This document shows, in pieces, positions 6,286 to 7,427 of a stretch of DNA of 7,427 nucleotides (position 1 is the stretch's first letter; every line of letters begins with the position of its first letter). Made by a program: the position numbers and the translations under genes. The stretch comes from an uncultured Ruminococcus sp. (lineage in GTDB: Bacteria; Bacillota; Clostridia; Oscillospirales; Ruminococcaceae). The stretch is taken from positions 1-7,427 of the forward strand of contig CAMWGS010000098.1 in NCBI GenBank assembly GCA_947173865.1, given 5' to 3'. Below the pieces are notes generated by a model. The model was not told the DNA's origin. It was given only the letters and a program-made list of their open reading frames with translations, and did not search any database.

Positions 6286-7236
6286 ATGAGGAAAACAAGA
6301 TTTTTTATTATGGCTTTTTTGCTTGTCGGAATTATGTTTATATTAAGCGGTTGTGCGTATTACAATGACCATTTTGATTTTGAATTTAATGGAGAATATA
6401 TGGCGGACAAATACGTTGACCTGCTCATTCCGCTTGAAGAAACTGACGAGTTTTACACGGACTATAACTGCAATATAGAGGGGAATATAGAAATTCCCAA
6501 AAACAGTGAAATCGTAAACTACAATAAAGACGGTTTCCGCAGTATGATTATGCACATTAAAGGGTCAAGATTGTATATTTCAATAACTGATTCTGAACAT
6601 TATCCCGCTTCACATGAAAAATATAACGGCACTCCCTCTGAAATCCGTCAATGTGTAAATGTACCATATTATGAGGGTATCAGTGATACTTATAACACAA
6701 ATATGTTTCTGAAGTTCTGCAACAAATACAAAAAATGCTGTGTTGCCGTATTTGACAAAGACGGAAATATTATACAGATTTCAAAAAAGATACCTCTTGT
6801 TTCACTGGGTAACTTCTATTTGCAAGATATTTCATATAATGTTGAACAAAACAGAATAAAACCAAGTTACATAATGTCAAAAGAAATACTGGTTTTTATT
6901 GATATGGTATGGTTGTTTTCACTGATAGGTACAATAGGCTGTATTATTACGTTTATAGTGTATAAAATCAATAATAATCCGTTGGACAGAACTTATAGAG
7001 GTTATATCATTGCTTCGTCGTTGTTTAACGTTCCGAATGCAATTTTAATTATATTAATTCTATATTGTGAAAAAGCAAGCGTTTTTATAAATCTAACAGC
7101 ATTTTTTACAGATATTTTTCATACGCTTTTACAACTGGGTATTATAGCTGTAATTGGTCCGATTATAAATATATGTGTACTTGTACATTTTATCAGACTT
7201 GAAAAAAAGCTTCATAGTAAAAAATACCTTGAATAA
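6286..7236 (+). CDS. Unrecognised lipoprotein with three C-terminal membrane segments
   Basis: I do not recognise this 316-residue protein. The N-terminus is a clear lipoprotein signal: positive RKTR, a hydrophobic stretch and the lipobox LSGC with lipid-modified C23. Residues 24-200 form a polar, tyrosine- and asparagine-rich domain expected outside the membrane, with cysteines at 62, 123, 145, 151 and 152. Then come three hydrophobic segments at about 203-226, 239-260 and 279-302. The loop between the first two is positive (KINNNPLDRTYRG), and so is the tail (RLEKKLHSKK), giving an outside domain and cytoplasmic C-terminus by the positive-inside rule. The ATG has AAAGGA and GGTGAT upstream and its own strong promoter with a palindromic operator. 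The gene is visibly AT-rich compared with lon and lysA. A role in sensing, transport or envelope stress is possible, but nothing in the sequence decides it. Confidence 0.8.
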   Translation: MRKTRFFIMAFLLVGIMFILSGCAYYNDHFDFEFNGEYMADKYVDLLIPLEETDEFYTDYNCNIEGNIEIPKNSEIVNYNKDGFRSMIMHIKGSRLYISITDSEHYPASHEKYNGTPSEIRQCVNVPYYEGISDTYNTNMFLKFCNKYKKCCVAVFDKDGNIIQISKKIPLVSLGNFYLQDISYNVEQNRIKPSYIMSKEILVFIDMVWLFSLIGTIGCIITFIVYKINNNPLDRTYRGYIIASSLFNVPNAILIILILYCEKASVFINLTAFFTDIFHTLLQLGIIAVIGPIINICVLVHFIRLEKKLHSKKYLE

Positions 7237-7255
7237 AAATATCATAAAGAACATC

Positions 7256-7284
7256 TTGACATTTCAGAAAAAATGTGATATATT
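7256..7284 (+). promoter_or_regulatory. Near-consensus promoter of a very short transcript
   Basis: -35 TTGACA (7256-7261), an exact 17-base spacer and -10 TATATT (7279-7284). Predicted start near 7291. The only thing downstream before the next promoter is a strong terminator that starts about eight bases after that point. An ACATTT / AAATGT inverted repeat (7259-7264, 7271-7276) lies between the two boxes. Confidence 0.65.
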
Positions 7285-7298
7285 ATTTAAGAACAGAC

Positions 7299-7331
7299 AA
7301 AGAGGTTGCTATTATGTAACCTCTTTTTTTT
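7299..7331 (+). terminator. Strong intrinsic terminator
   Basis: AAAGAGGTTGC (7299-7309) pairs with GTAACCTCTTT (7316-7326), 11 bp with one G-U, around the loop TATTAT. An eight-T run (7324-7331) follows and overlaps the stem end. It lies 62 bases past the lipoprotein stop, so it can also end that gene. Its 5' arm contains a ribosome-site sequence (see the ATG-TAA entry). Confidence 0.85.
7314..7319 (+). other. Possible start-stop mini-ORF (ATG-TAA) inside the terminator hairpin
   Basis: AAAGAGG at 7299-7305 is a fair ribosome site, and eight bases later comes ATG directly followed by TAA. The ribosome site is the 5' arm of the terminator and the ATG-TAA runs from the loop into the 3' arm. 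A ribosome at the start-stop would therefore compete with the hairpin. It could be coincidence: the pattern is short. Confidence 0.3.
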
Positions 7332-7351
7332 ATTTTTAGTTTTTTTAAGTC

Positions 7352-7380
7352 TTGACAAAGTATATAATTTGTTGTACAAT
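7352..7380 (+). promoter_or_regulatory. Strong promoter for a gene beyond the window
   Basis: -35 TTGACA (7352-7357), a 17-base spacer and -10 TACAAT (7375-7380). Predicted start near 7387. The gene it serves starts after the window ends. The visible leader holds TCAGT-AAG-ACTGA (7385-7397) and GGGTT-T-AACCC (7414-7424), two small inverted repeats right after the predicted start. No start codon with a good ribosome site is seen before 7427. Confidence 0.75.
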
Positions 7381-7427
7381 AAAATCAGTAAGACTGAATG
7401 GAATGATGAAAGTGGGTTTAACCCTGA

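Larger units (their letters stand above)
7291..7331 (+). ncRNA. Possible ~40-nt transcript made of a leader and terminator hairpin
   Basis: Inferred from a strong promoter placed directly before a strong terminator. The RNA would have about eight unpaired 5' bases, an 11-bp hairpin and a U tail. It may be a regulatory leader of the unseen downstream gene, a stand-alone small RNA, or not made at all. The 5' end is a prediction from the -10 position. Confidence 0.35.

Noticed and set aside
7256..7331. Known riboswitch or T-box leader
   Set aside because: Only about 40 bases lie between the predicted start and the end of the terminator, too short for an aptamer or for the T-box conserved core, neither of which is visible.
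7398..7427. MraZ-type TGGG repeat boxes before a possible mraZ gene
   Set aside because: Only one AAGTGGG is visible; a second TGGA is 14 bases away instead of the roughly 10-base period expected. There is no basis to name the downstream gene.

Overview
The window reads as an ordinary chromosomal segment of a low-to-moderate GC Gram-positive bacterium. The best guess is a gut or rumen clostridium of the Ruminococcus (Oscillospiraceae) type. That guess rests on strong AAAGGAGG-like ribosome sites, sigma-A-type TTGACA/TATAAT promoters, short U-tailed terminators, a YerC-type TrpR-like regulator and the lon-ysxC gene pair typical of Firmicutes. The genus is an inference from style, not from a marker gene.

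Left part (1-1422): a HAD-superfamily Cof-type phosphatase on the plus strand runs convergently into a small TrpR/YerC-family regulator on the minus strand. The two share a bidirectional hairpin terminator. The yerC gene is divergent from lon, and the roughly 240-base region between them holds a promoter for each direction, a small palindrome at the yerC -35 box and a hairpin at the predicted start of the lon transcript.

Middle part (1423-6187): four plus-strand genes lie close together: lon (ATP-dependent protease), ysxC/engB (ribosome-assembly GTPase), lysA (diaminopimelate decarboxylase) and a GNAT acetyltransferase. Gaps are 34, 21 and 5 bases, no internal terminator is visible, and a strong terminator follows the last gene. 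This looks like one operon driven from the promoter ahead of lon. It joins protein quality control and ribosome assembly to the last step of lysine synthesis. All catalytic motifs of lon, ysxC and lysA appear intact.

Right part (6188-7427): a separately promoted, AT-rich gene encodes an unrecognised lipoprotein with three C-terminal membrane segments. Its -35 box sits inside a perfect 17-base palindrome, a likely operator. After it comes a compact non-coding cassette: a near-consensus promoter, about eight bases later a strong terminator hairpin whose 5' arm carries a ribosome site followed by ATG-TAA, and then a second near-consensus promoter pointing to a gene beyond the window. This promoter-terminator-promoter unit is the least explained and most interesting structure here. 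No mobile element, CRISPR array, tRNA or rRNA was seen.
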